A DNA stretch of 64,000 bases from Variovorax paradoxus. Lineage in GTDB: Bacteria > Pseudomonadota > Gammaproteobacteria > Burkholderiales > Burkholderiaceae_C. The translations under genes and the position numbers were made by a program. This document shows, piece by piece, positions 9,334-18,095 of the stretch. The first letter of the stretch is position 1; each line of letters starts with the position of its first letter. Below the pieces are notes generated by a model. The model made no database searches. It saw nothing but the letters and a program-made list of their open reading frames with translations, and was not told the origin of the DNA. The stretch covers positions 1-64,000 of the forward strand of contig NZ_JAGGNU010000039.1 of assembly GCF_018614915.1 (NCBI RefSeq), given 5' to 3'.

Positions 9334-10386
9334 ATGGCCTTGGATCCCGTGAAGCTCCTTGGGGCCGGTGCGCAAACGAGCACGAACAGCTATGTCTCCG
9401 GTCTGCTGGAGGAGGTTCGGGCGTACAACCAGATCGTGTCGCCCGTCAACAAGCAGCCCAAAGCCGATCAGCTCAAACGGGTGTGCCAGGTGGGCGGCTG
9501 GTATCTGACGAGCAAACCGCCGCAATCCGGCAAGAGCAAGAACGAGGCGAGATGGACGGCCGTCAAGGACCTGATGGAACAGGCCGGTGCCGAAGCCGCC
9601 AACCTCGGGCTTCGGCTGCTGTCGGGGCCTTCGGATTTCAAGAAGATCACGGGCGCCCATGCCAACCAGAGCTATTGGCTCGAGATGCTCGATCCGACTC
9701 ACCGGCCGGGGTATACGCTGTCGGCCCAGTTCGCGAACTGGATCAGCAACCCCACTGCGATCTCCAGCAAGCAGTCGTTCTGGGATTTCGTCGGGACCGA
9801 CTTCAATCCCAGTGAAATTGCCGTGCTCGTGAAGTACTACCCCGAGTCCACCGTCTACAAGGACGCCGACTTCCTGCTTCATTACGACGCGGGCGTCCTG
9901 CTGGACGCGCACGATCAGCCCTACGACACGCGCACGAGAAGCACGGCCTTTTCCGGCCAGGGCTGGGGGATCTTCGTCGTGAGCCCCACGGGAAAGATCT
10001 TCTCCGGCTCCCACGACGTGGGCGTCCACCACCACTCGAGCTTTCTTGGCGGCGGCGCCGTGATGGCTGCTGGCGAGATCGTCGTGGATACGGGAGTGGT
10101 TCGATTCATTACGGGCAAGAGCGGCCACTACAAGCCCGCGCCCGCCAACTTGCTGGGATGGGTGAGGAAGTGCGGCGAGATTCCAGGCGATGCGCAGATC
10201 AATCCGGCGTTCGGGGCGCCGAAGTTTTATACGGTCGCCGACTTCAGGACCAACGGCACGGCGGCTACCGAGCTCAAGCGGTCGGCGGTCACGACGCAGC
10301 TCTGGCGGTCCCCATGGTGCGCATCCCGCGCTTCACTGGGCGGGAAAAGGGGCTTCTACGACGTCTGGAACGCCATCCCGGCATGA
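9334..10386 (+). CDS. Candidate T6SS cargo protein with HSSFL-GGAV/SGHY module
   Basis: A 350-residue protein with no signal peptide or transmembrane segment, placed between clpV and the vgrG module. GAGGAGA at 9321-9327 sets the ATG at 9334. The C-terminal half (residues 190-300) contains GWGIFVVSPTGKIFSGSH, then HHHSSFLGGGAVMAAGEIVV and SGHYKPAPANLLGW. From memory, the same HSSFL-GGA..AAG...SGHY-P arrangement occurs in plant IQM calmodulin-binding proteins and in assorted bacterial putative effectors; its activity is unknown to me. The N-terminal part looks like a helical delivery region. No clear immunity gene follows directly. I infer a secreted effector from the context, but the biochemical function is not known. 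Confidence 0.55.
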   Translation: MALDPVKLLGAGAQTSTNSYVSGLLEEVRAYNQIVSPVNKQPKADQLKRVCQVGGWYLTSKPPQSGKSKNEARWTAVKDLMEQAGAEAANLGLRLLSGPSDFKKITGAHANQSYWLEMLDPTHRPGYTLSAQFANWISNPTAISSKQSFWDFVGTDFNPSEIAVLVKYYPESTVYKDADFLLHYDAGVLLDAHDQPYDTRTRSTAFSGQGWGIFVVSPTGKIFSGSHDVGVHHHSSFLGGGAVMAAGEIVVDTGVVRFITGKSGHYKPAPANLLGWVRKCGEIPGDAQINPAFGAPKFYTVADFRTNGTAATELKRSAVTTQLWRSPWCASRASLGGKRGFYDVWNAIPA

Positions 10387-10417
10387 CGTTCAAGGTGAAT
10401 GCGCTGATCAATGCACC

Positions 10418-11803
10418 ATGAAGAACCAGCAGCAGAAGAGCAGCATCCGCCGCCCCAGGCTTCCCGCCGGCTACAAGCCGGCGAAGGAGGTCGGCATCGC
10501 CGATGCCCTGAAGCTCGCGATTGCCGTGCACCGCGCCAACGGACTCGACGACGCGGAGAAGATCTATGGGCGCATCCTTGCGGTGCGGCCGGACCAGCCG
10601 GACGCCTTGCATTTCATGGGCGTGCTACAGCACCAGCGCGGCCGCACCGAAGACGCGCTGCGCCTGATCCGACGGTCGATCGCGCTCGACGCGACCATGC
10701 CGGACTGGCACAACAACCTAGGAAACGTGCTGCTGGAGCGGGGAGAGCTCGACGCCGCCGCCCAGGCCTATGAGCAGGCCGCGCGCCTGGCGCCTGCGCG
10801 TGCCGACATCCACAACAACCTCGGCGTGCTGCGGCGCGAGCAGGGCCGGACCGTGGAAGCCGAGGCGGCCTATCGGCGCGCGCTCGCGCTGGATCCGAAG
10901 TACGTCGACGCGCACACCAACCTCGGCCGGCTCCTTCACGGGCTGGGGCGCGGGGACGAAGCGCTGGCCTCCTTCTGCGAAGCCTTGGTGCTCAATCCCA
11001 AACACGTCAAGGCGCGCCACGCGCTCGGCATGGCCTACCAGATGCTCGGGCGCATCGAGGCGGCGGCACAGGTGTACCGCGACTGGCTGAAGGACGAGCC
11101 CGGCCAGCCGGAAGCGCTGCACCACCTCGCGGCCTGCTCGGGCGAAGGGGTGCCCGACCGTGCGCCCGATGCGTACGTGGAGACGGTGTTCGACGGCTTC
11201 GCCAACAGCTTCGATGCCAAGCTGGCGCTCCTCGGCTACCGCGCGCCGGATCTGATCGCCCAGGTCGTGGCGTCGCTCCTGGGCGAAGCCCAGCGGGCGT
11301 TGGCGGTGCTCGACGCCGGCTGCGGCACCGGCCTGTGCGGCCCGCTGCTCGCGCCTTACGCGCGGCGTCTGGACGGCGTCGATCTTTCGAAGCGCATGCT
11401 GGTCAAGGCCCAGGCGCGGCAGGTGTACGACACGCTGGCCAAGGCCGAGCTCACCGCGTTCATCGACGGCGCGGCACCGGGCAGCTACGACCTCATCGTT
11501 TCCGCGGACACGCTGTGCTACTTCGGCGACCTGCGGGCGGTGGCGCGCGCTGCGGCGAAAGCGCTGCAGCCCGAAGGGCGGCTGGTCTTCACCGTCGAGG
11601 CCTCGGAGGGCGCCGGGGAGGGCGGGTTCCAGCTCAACCCGCACGGCCGCTACAGCCATCGGGAAGCCTATCTGCGCGAGGTGTTCGCCGGCGCGGGATT
11701 CGCGGATCTCGCGCTTGAGCCGGCGCACCTGCGCACCGAAGCCGCCAAGCCGGTGCATGGATGGGTCGTGTCGTGCAAGGCGAGCGCCTTTCGTTCGTCC
11801 TAG
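10418..11803 (+). CDS. TPR-repeat protein with C-terminal SAM methyltransferase domain
   Basis: A 461-residue fusion. Residues about 20-230 are consecutive TPR units (for example NNLGNVLLERGELDAAAQAYEQA, NNLGVLRREQGRTVEAEAAYRRA shifted by 34), which usually bind partner proteins. Residues about 240-455 form a class I methyltransferase with SAM motif I VLDAGCGTGLCGPLL, the acidic YDLIVSADTLCYFGDL and a C-terminal strand. ATG at 10418 is the first start after the upstream stop and keeps the basic leader MKNQQQKSSIRRPR. It lies 31 bases after the cargo candidate and 26 before vgrG. It may modify or chaperone a T6SS substrate (inference); the substrate is unknown. Confidence 0.72.
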   Translation: MKNQQQKSSIRRPRLPAGYKPAKEVGIADALKLAIAVHRANGLDDAEKIYGRILAVRPDQPDALHFMGVLQHQRGRTEDALRLIRRSIALDATMPDWHNNLGNVLLERGELDAAAQAYEQAARLAPARADIHNNLGVLRREQGRTVEAEAAYRRALALDPKYVDAHTNLGRLLHGLGRGDEALASFCEALVLNPKHVKARHALGMAYQMLGRIEAAAQVYRDWLKDEPGQPEALHHLAACSGEGVPDRAPDAYVETVFDGFANSFDAKLALLGYRAPDLIAQVVASLLGEAQRALAVLDAGCGTGLCGPLLAPYARRLDGVDLSKRMLVKAQARQVYDTLAKAELTAFIDGAAPGSYDLIVSADTLCYFGDLRAVARAAAKALQPEGRLVFTVEASEGAGEGGFQLNPHGRYSHREAYLREVFAGAGFADLALEPAHLRTEAAKPVHGWVVSCKASAFRSS

Positions 11804-11829
11804 CCGGAACAGCACCAGAAAGAAAAGAC

Positions 11830-14211
11830 ATGGCTGACACCCGATTCGTCATCAAGAGCGATTCGCCAGTCAACGACGACCTGATGTTCCGGAGCGTGGT
11901 GGGCCAGGAAAGCCTCTCGCGCCCGGCGATCTACGAGCTGACCGTGCTGTCGGCCAACGACAAGATCGATGCCAAGGACATCCTCGGCCGCGCTTTCGAC
12001 GTGGTGATCGAGTTTCTCGATGCCGACGGTGCCACGCACGAGCGGCATTGCCAGGGGCACGCGGTGCGCTTCATGCGCAAGGGCGGCGTGGGGCGCTACT
12101 TCGAATACCGTTTCACCTTGCGCTCGTGGTTCTGGCTGCTCACCAAGCGCAGCAACTCGCGCATCCTGCAGGACAAGCCCGTGCTCGACGTGCTCGACGC
12201 CGTGTTCGAGGACAGCCCGATCAAGCGCTTCAAGAAGATCAAGTCCGACAAGGTCATCGGCACCCACAAGGCGCGGCGCTATTGCGTGCAGCACCAGGAG
12301 AGCGACTACCAGTACCTGTCGCGGCTGCTCGAGGAAGAGGGCGTGTACTACTGGTTCGACGCGCACGACGCGCCGGGCACCATGCACCTGGCCGACGCCA
12401 GCGACGTGGCGCACGAGAAGCTGCCTGTGGTCGATACGCTGAAGTACGTGCCCTCCGGCGTGAGCGAGGCGCGCTTCAACGAGATCAGCCTGTGGGTGGA
12501 TTCGCGCCGCTTCGACACCGGCAAGTTCGCCTCGCGCGACAGCGACTTCAAGGCCATCCGCAAGAAGCTCAGCGCCGACAAGGGCGACCCGGACGTCCAC
12601 GAGCTGGCCGATTTCGAGGCCTTCGAGTTTCCCGGCTGCTACCTGCGCGAAGCCGACACCGAGGAAGCCGCCAAGGTCCGCACCGAGGAGCTGGTGGCGC
12701 GCCGGCGCCTGAACTGGGCCGTCACGCGCTGGCCCGACGTCGCGGCGGGCATGAACTTCAGCTTCAAGGGCCATCCGATGGGCGGCTCCGACGGCGACTA
12801 CCTGATCGCCGGCTGCGCCTTCGTCGCTACGCACCCGGGCTACGAGAGCATGGGCGAAGCGCAAGGCTTCGTCGAGCGGCAGGGCCAGGTGCTGCTGGAC
12901 CTGCTGCGCGAAGACCCGATCAACGCCGACTGGACCGAGGCCGTGCAGGACATCGTGCGCAGCACGCCCGAGCTCGACCGGCCGGTGCGCGGCAACTGCA
13001 CCTTCCTGCTCACCGTGCTGCCGGTCGACACGCCGTTTCGGCCGCAGCGCCTGACGCCGCGCGTGACCATGCCGGGGCCGCAGAGCGCGATCGTGGTCGG
13101 CCCGAAGGGCGAGGAGATCCACGCCGACGACTTCGGCCGTGTGAAGGTGCACTTCCACTGGGACCGCTACGACGAGAGCAACGAGAAGTCCACCTGCTGG
13201 GTGCGCGTGTCGCAGCCCTGGGCCGGCAAGGGCTGGGGCGGGTATTTCATCCCGCGCATCGGGCAGGAGGTGATCGTCGACTTCTTGAACGGCGATCCGG
13301 ACCGGCCGATCATCGTCGGCCGCGTCTACAACGACGATCAGCCGAAGCCATTCGATTCGCATACGCAGAGCGGGTTTCGAACCCGGTCCACGCCCAAGGG
13401 CAGCACGGCGAACTGCAACGAGTTTCGGTTCGACGACAAGAAGGGCAGTGAGCAGGTGTACCTGCATGCCGAGAAGAACCAGGACATCTCGGTCGAGAAC
13501 GACGAGACGCACACGGTCGGCCACGATCGAACGAAGACCATCGACCACGACGAGACGACGCACGTCAAGCACGACCGCACGGAGACGGTGGACAACAACG
13601 AGACGATCACGATCGGCGTGAACCGCACGGAGAAGGTCGGCAGCAACGAGGACATCGCGATCGGCGTCAACCGGACCGAGAAGGTGGGGGCGAATGAAAC
13701 GATCACGATCGGGGCCAATCGCAGCATCAGCGTCGGTGCGAGCGAAACGGCGACGGTGGCGCTGCAGCGCACGCACAGCGTGGGCGTGAACGAGACGATT
13801 TCGGTGGGGGCGGCGCAGGAGATCACCGTCGGCGCCATGCAGGCCGTGACCGTGGGCGCGAGCCAGACCGTCAACGTGGGCGCCAATCAGTCGACCAGCG
13901 TGGGCTCCAACCGCTCGATCGATGTGGGGTCGAACTTGTCGACCAGCGTCGGCAAGAGCGAGTCGCGCTCTGTTGGCGAGGGGCGCACGGCGAGCGTGGG
14001 CAAGGACGACGCGCTGACGGTCGGCAAGAACCTGACGATCAGCGCGGGCGATTCGATTTCCATCACCACGGGCAGCGCCAGCATCACGATGAAGAAAGAT
14101 GGAACGATCGTCATCAAAGGCAAGGACATCACGGTGGAGGGCTCGGGGAAGATCAATGTGAAGGCGAGCAGCGACATCGTGATGAAGGGGTCGAAGATTC
14201 TTCAGAACTGA
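11830..14211 (+). CDS. tssI: VgrG/TssI T6SS spike with repeat-extended needle
   Basis: VgrG trimers cap the Hcp tube and carry effectors. The 793 residues begin with the gp27-like region (SPVNDDLMFRSVVGQESLSRP, YFEYRFTLRSWFWLLTKRSN, LQDKPVLDVLDAVF), followed by the gp5-like OB domain (PRVTMPGPQSAIVVGPKG, VKVHFHWDRYDESNEKSTC, RVSQPWAGKGWGG, PRIGQEVIVDFLNGDPDRP). From about residue 545 to 730 the chain is a series of roughly 8-residue units of the type N-x-T-x-x-V/I-G, building the beta-prism needle. The tail ends MKKDGTIVIKGKDITVEGSG. There is no extra catalytic domain, so it carries cargo non-covalently, probably that encoded downstream. ATG at 11830 follows AGAAAGAAAAGAC. Confidence 0.95.
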   Translation: MADTRFVIKSDSPVNDDLMFRSVVGQESLSRPAIYELTVLSANDKIDAKDILGRAFDVVIEFLDADGATHERHCQGHAVRFMRKGGVGRYFEYRFTLRSWFWLLTKRSNSRILQDKPVLDVLDAVFEDSPIKRFKKIKSDKVIGTHKARRYCVQHQESDYQYLSRLLEEEGVYYWFDAHDAPGTMHLADASDVAHEKLPVVDTLKYVPSGVSEARFNEISLWVDSRRFDTGKFASRDSDFKAIRKKLSADKGDPDVHELADFEAFEFPGCYLREADTEEAAKVRTEELVARRRLNWAVTRWPDVAAGMNFSFKGHPMGGSDGDYLIAGCAFVATHPGYESMGEAQGFVERQGQVLLDLLREDPINADWTEAVQDIVRSTPELDRPVRGNCTFLLTVLPVDTPFRPQRLTPRVTMPGPQSAIVVGPKGEEIHADDFGRVKVHFHWDRYDESNEKSTCWVRVSQPWAGKGWGGYFIPRIGQEVIVDFLNGDPDRPIIVGRVYNDDQPKPFDSHTQSGFRTRSTPKGSTANCNEFRFDDKKGSEQVYLHAEKNQDISVENDETHTVGHDRTKTIDHDETTHVKHDRTETVDNNETITIGVNRTEKVGSNEDIAIGVNRTEKVGANETITIGANRSISVGASETATVALQRTHSVGVNETISVGAAQEITVGAMQAVTVGASQTVNVGANQSTSVGSNRSIDVGSNLSTSVGKSESRSVGEGRTASVGKDDALTVGKNLTISAGDSISITTGSASITMKKDGTIVIKGKDITVEGSGKINVKASSDIVMKGSKILQN

Positions 14212-14231
14212 CATCTCGCAGCGAGAACATC

Positions 14232-14780
14232 ATGAGCAAAAGACAGATGATCGACGAGTTGATGACCGAGAGCGCGCAGGCCGTGCTGGAAGCACCAACT
14301 CCGGAATTGCAGCAGCTGCTGTCCGGACGGTCCGCCTTGCACCAGAGCGAGAGCCTGCCGTCCGTCGTGACAGGCGAGCTGATCGCCATCACGGACGAGG
14401 GACGCACGCCGCTGGTGCTGTTCGCGGGGCAGCAGGGCAGCGCGGCCGTGCGTGCGCGCACCGTGGTCGATCTGCATGGACCGCACATCGGGCAGCAGGT
14501 GGTGCTGATGTTCGAGGGCGGCGATGCAAGTCGCCCCATCGTGATGGGCGTGCTGCGCCAGGCCGAGGGTTGGCCGCTCGCCGAGTCGCCGGCGCAGGTC
14601 GAGGTGGATGCAAACGGCGAACGCATGATCGTCAGCGCCAGGGAGCAACTGGTGCTTCGCTGCGGCAAGGCCAGCGTCACCCTGACCAAGGCGGGCAAGG
14701 TGCTGATCCACGGGAGCTATGTGTCGAGCCGCTCCACGGGCGTCAACCGTGTCAAGGGTGGGTCGGTGCAGCTGAATTGA
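14232..14780 (+). CDS. DUF6484 protein downstream of vgrG
   Basis: A 182-residue soluble protein with the DUF6484 pattern: GELIAITDEGRTPLVLFAGQ, DLHGPHIGQQVVLMFEGGD and SRPIVMGVL, which resembles a VgrG OB/needle-type module. A tail MIVSAREQLVLRCGKASVTLTKAG resembles the end of a VgrG needle. It lies 20 bases after vgrG and 16 before the DUF2169 gene. Proteins of this family sit beside VgrG and PAAR-like genes; a role in loading or extending the spike is inference. Confidence 0.75.
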   Translation: MSKRQMIDELMTESAQAVLEAPTPELQQLLSGRSALHQSESLPSVVTGELIAITDEGRTPLVLFAGQQGSAAVRARTVVDLHGPHIGQQVVLMFEGGDASRPIVMGVLRQAEGWPLAESPAQVEVDANGERMIVSAREQLVLRCGKASVTLTKAGKVLIHGSYVSSRSTGVNRVKGGSVQLN

Positions 14781-14796
14781 AAGTGGATGCGAGAGT

Positions 14797-15927
14797 ATGG
14801 AACTGATCAACGCCACCCGCATGGTCGCCGGCTACACGATGGGCCTGGAGCCGAGCGGGCGCGAGTTGCTCGTGGTGGTCATCAAGGGGACCTTCCGCTT
14901 TCCGCAGCCTGATGAACCGGCCGGGCACTTCGCGCTGCACGAGAAGCAATTGCCGCTGGTGATGGCGGACACCTTCACGGGTGCGCCAGGTTTTTCGGCG
15001 CCGGTGTATGAAGTGGACTTCGCGCCGCGCAAGCCGCGCTGCGACATTCTGCTGCTGGGCAGTGCGTACGCGCCGCAGGGCCGGCCCATGACGCGCGTCG
15101 AAGTCGGGGTGCGCGTTGGCAGCTGGAGCAAGACGATGGCGGTGGTTGGGCCACGGCACTGGGAATGCGGATTGGGCAACGTGACCGCCACGCCACCCGG
15201 CGTGTTCGTGAAGCAGCCGATTTCCTACGACGTTGCATTCGGCGGCACCGACATGCTTCATGAAGATCCGTCGCAGCACGCCGCCTTTATGCCCAACCCA
15301 GTCGGCCGCGGCTTTCACAAGCACATCAGGATGGACTGGGTTGAGGGCTCGCCCTTGCCGTCCACGGAAGAAGTCGACCGCAGCGTGCGCGACCCCGATG
15401 GGGACTATCTGCCAATGGCCTATGGGCCGGTGGGGCGTGGCTGGCACCCGCGTTCCCGCTTCGCTGGAACCTACGACGACGAATGGCTGGAGAAGCACTT
15501 TCCTTTCTTGCCGCCGGATTTTGATGAGCAGTACTACCAGGCTGCACCGGCGGATCAGCAAGTGCCGCTGGAGCATTTCAGGAGCGGGCCGGCGGATGTG
15601 CTACTGGCCAATCTGACATCTGAAGGGTTGACGCAATTCGCGATTCCGCAGCTCCTGGCGCCAGTGCATGTGTTCCCGAAGCACGGCGAGCGCGAGGACT
15701 ACACGGCGACGCTGGACACGGTGGTCATCGAGCCGGACGAACACCGGTTCAGCCTTACATGGCGTGTGGCGAGGCCCCTGAAAAGGAACATGTTTGAGAT
15801 TGCCCAGGTGCTGGTTGGCAAGAAGGGCAAGGAGTGGTGGCAGCAACGCGAGAGTGTGGCTTTCCCCATTCCCGTCGTGATGGTGCCTATGGGCAGGCCC
15901 GAGCCGAATGAGGCGGAGCCGGCATGA
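14797..15927 (+). CDS. DUF2169 family T6SS effector-adaptor-like protein
   Basis: A 376-residue DUF2169 protein. Members lie between vgrG and PAAR-toxin genes and are thought to act in effector loading. Family landmarks are ELLVVVIKGTFRFP near the N-terminus, FAPRKPRCDILLLGSAYAPQGRPM, YDVAFGGTD, PNPVGRGF and a long DTVVIEPDEHRFSLTWR strand region. The start ATG at 14797 is 16 bases beyond the preceding stop and its stop overlaps the ATG of the following gene by 4 bases (ATGA). The GC content drops from here onward relative to the core T6SS genes, suggesting that the effector module was gained separately. Confidence 0.85.
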   Translation: MELINATRMVAGYTMGLEPSGRELLVVVIKGTFRFPQPDEPAGHFALHEKQLPLVMADTFTGAPGFSAPVYEVDFAPRKPRCDILLLGSAYAPQGRPMTRVEVGVRVGSWSKTMAVVGPRHWECGLGNVTATPPGVFVKQPISYDVAFGGTDMLHEDPSQHAAFMPNPVGRGFHKHIRMDWVEGSPLPSTEEVDRSVRDPDGDYLPMAYGPVGRGWHPRSRFAGTYDDEWLEKHFPFLPPDFDEQYYQAAPADQQVPLEHFRSGPADVLLANLTSEGLTQFAIPQLLAPVHVFPKHGEREDYTATLDTVVIEPDEHRFSLTWRVARPLKRNMFEIAQVLVGKKGKEWWQQRESVAFPIPVVMVPMGRPEPNEAEPA

Positions 15928-16955
15928 CCGCGCATCACATCGCGATTCTGCGCGCCGGCCTTGTTACCTCGGTTGGGTTGACCGCTGAGGCGAGCTGCGC
16001 GGCGTTTCGCACCAAGGTCACCAACCCCACCGAAACGCGCTTCATCGACTCGGGCGGCGAATGGATCATGGCGCATCAGGTGCCGCTGGAGCAGCCGTGG
16101 CGCGGCTTGACCAAGTTGAGCAAGATGGCGGCGATGGCGATCGAGGAGGCGCTGCAGGATATTCCGCAGCAGGAGTGGAGCAGTTTGCCCTTGCTGCTTT
16201 GCGTGGCCGAGGCAGAACGGCCTGGGCGCATGGCAGGTCTGGACGATCGACTCTTCCTGCAGATTCAGACTGAGCTCGGCGTCGCGTTTGCAACGCAGTC
16301 GGCGATCGTCGCGCAGGGCCGTGTGGGCGTAGCCGTCGCGCTGGCGCAAGCGCGTGCGTTGATGCTGAATGCGAACATTCCGCGCGTGCTGGTGGCGGCG
16401 ACCGATAGCTTGCTTTCGTGGCCGACGTTGAGCCACTACGACCGGGAAGAGCGGTTGCTGACGGCACGCAACTCCAATGGCTTCATGCCGGGCGAAGCGG
16501 CCGGTGCCTTGCTGGTGGGGGCTCCACAAGGCCGCGCCGGAGAAATGGTGTGCACCGGCATCGGCTTCGGTCGCGAAGCGGCGCACATCGACAGCGGCGA
16601 GCCCTTGCGGGCCGAAGGTCTCTCTCTAGCGATCAAGACCAGCTTGACCGAGGCGGGCTGCCAGATGCACGACATGGACTTTCGCATCACCGATATCTCG
16701 GGCGAGCAGTACTACTTCAAGGAGGCGGCACTGGCGCTATCGCGCACGCTGCGACAGCGCAAGGAGGAGTTCGACATCTGGCACCCGGCCGAATGCACGG
16801 GCGAATCGGGTGCCGCGTCCGGCATTTCGGTCATCGCCACTGCGCAGGCGGCCTGCAGCAAGGGCTACACAAAAGGGCCCAACATATTGGCGCATTGGGC
16901 CAGCGACGGTGGTCAGCGCGCTGCGCTGGCGTTGCAACATCGAGGCGCGCGATGA
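15924..16955 (+). CDS. T6SS-associated beta-ketoacyl-synthase-like protein, catalytically degenerate
   Basis: A 343-residue protein with the thiolase/ketosynthase fold. The match is clearest at VAATDSLLSWPTLSHYDREERLL followed by GFMPGEAAGALLVG, the ketosynthase block after the active site. The region where the nucleophilic Cys should be reads AIVAQGRVGVAV, with no Cys, and no His-rich ketosynthase motif is obvious; thus it probably does not condense acyl chains. Such genes recur between DUF2169 and PAAR-like toxin genes in proteobacterial T6SS loci, which suggests a structural or cargo-handling role. Both ends overlap neighbours by 4 bases, so the three genes are translated as one block. Confidence 0.75.
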   Translation: MTAHHIAILRAGLVTSVGLTAEASCAAFRTKVTNPTETRFIDSGGEWIMAHQVPLEQPWRGLTKLSKMAAMAIEEALQDIPQQEWSSLPLLLCVAEAERPGRMAGLDDRLFLQIQTELGVAFATQSAIVAQGRVGVAVALAQARALMLNANIPRVLVAATDSLLSWPTLSHYDREERLLTARNSNGFMPGEAAGALLVGAPQGRAGEMVCTGIGFGREAAHIDSGEPLRAEGLSLAIKTSLTEAGCQMHDMDFRITDISGEQYYFKEAALALSRTLRQRKEEFDIWHPAECTGESGAASGISVIATAQAACSKGYTKGPNILAHWASDGGQRAALALQHRGAR

Positions 16956-18058
16956 GCAATCAGGTTTATGCCAACAACATGGAGGTCTCGTGCAAGCAGG
17001 CGGCGGGCAAGTCGATCTGCGCATTCCCCGATGTGTGCTTCACGCCGCCGACGACACCTGCGACGCCACCGGGCGTACCGATTCCGTATCCCAATACTGG
17101 CATGGCGAGCGATACGACTTCGGGATCAACTTCGGTGAAGATCTCCGGCGAGGAGGTGATGCTCAAGAACAAGAGCTACTTCAAGAAGAGCATGGGCGAC
17201 GAGGCAGGTTGTGCGCCAAAAAAGGGCGTCGTCACGAGTAAGAACATGGGGAAGGTGTACTTCAGCGCCTGGTCGATGGACGTGAAGGTCGAGGGTGAAA
17301 ACGTGGTGCGGATGTTAGACATTACGACGCACAACCATGCGTCGGTGCCGGGCAACTCACCTACTTGGCCTTACCTGGATGAAATGTCCGCTCCTCAAGC
17401 GGAGCAGGCTTGTGGTGACGAAATGAAGGCGGTTAAGACGAAGTGCGATAACTGCGAGACCAATGACCATGCCGAGGAAGATTGTCCTCGCGTGTACGCC
17501 GATGCGACGAAAAATGCCGGCTACAAGAACGACGCCTGCATCAAGGCAAAGCGCTGCATGCTGGTCCCGTACTCACAACAGAACAACAAGAAGGGCGGCT
17601 GCTGCCCGGGACAGACCGCACATCATCTGGTACCCAAGCATCATTTCCCCAAGGAAGTCTCTTCGGGCTATGACGAAGGAGATGCCCCTTGCGTCTGCGC
17701 CGAAGGGCACTCTTGGCACCGAAACGGCGACAAGGATCAGCACTTTAATAAGTGCGACAAGACGCACGCCGACATGCACGACATTCAGGATGCCGGGGAG
17801 CGCGACGCCATCAACACCATCGAGAAGAAGATTGCCAAAGGCAAGGATGTCGGCAGGCGGGATGCGGAGTATGCGATGAACTACGAGGAAGCGCGTGACT
17901 CGGCCGTGGACGCGCACGAGGAATGCTTCCCCAAATCCGAATGCGGTGCGAAGTGCCTCGAAGCCCAGCTGAACGCCTATCACCGTCAGCAATCGGTCGG
18001 CGTCCGGGACGGAACGCTCGTCCGAACAAAGCGCGTCGGTGCCGCAGAGGACGACTGA
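16952..18058 (+). CDS. DUF4150 PAAR-like protein with C-terminal HNH/AHH-type nuclease toxin
   Basis: A 368-residue T6SS effector. Residues 1-135 form a PAAR-like DUF4150 tip domain (VYANNMEVSCKQAAGKSIC, FPDVCFTPP, GVPIPYPNTG, VMLKNKSYFKKSMGDEAG) which would cap VgrG. Residues 160-340 are Cys-rich and contain GQTAHHLVPKHHFP with His224, His225, His230 and His231, typical of HNH-superfamily (AHH/GHH-like) DNase toxins; additional Cys pairs (CDNC, CCPG, CVCA, SECGAKC) suggest a zinc-stabilised fold. Lower GC and more A/T-ending codons than the core genes point to exchange of the toxin module. The following gene is a probable immunity protein. Nuclease activity is inferred from the motif. Confidence 0.82.
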   Translation: MSNQVYANNMEVSCKQAAGKSICAFPDVCFTPPTTPATPPGVPIPYPNTGMASDTTSGSTSVKISGEEVMLKNKSYFKKSMGDEAGCAPKKGVVTSKNMGKVYFSAWSMDVKVEGENVVRMLDITTHNHASVPGNSPTWPYLDEMSAPQAEQACGDEMKAVKTKCDNCETNDHAEEDCPRVYADATKNAGYKNDACIKAKRCMLVPYSQQNNKKGGCCPGQTAHHLVPKHHFPKEVSSGYDEGDAPCVCAEGHSWHRNGDKDQHFNKCDKTHADMHDIQDAGERDAINTIEKKIAKGKDVGRRDAEYAMNYEEARDSAVDAHEECFPKSECGAKCLEAQLNAYHRQQSVGVRDGTLVRTKRVGAAEDD

Positions 18059-18095
18059 ATATCCTTCGGCAGCGGAAAATCTATCGGGAGTACCA

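Noticed and set aside
13480-14080. Short direct repeats that look like a CRISPR or satellite array
   Set aside because: They are in frame in vgrG and encode the N-x-T-x-x-V-G needle repeats; units vary and lack unique spacers.
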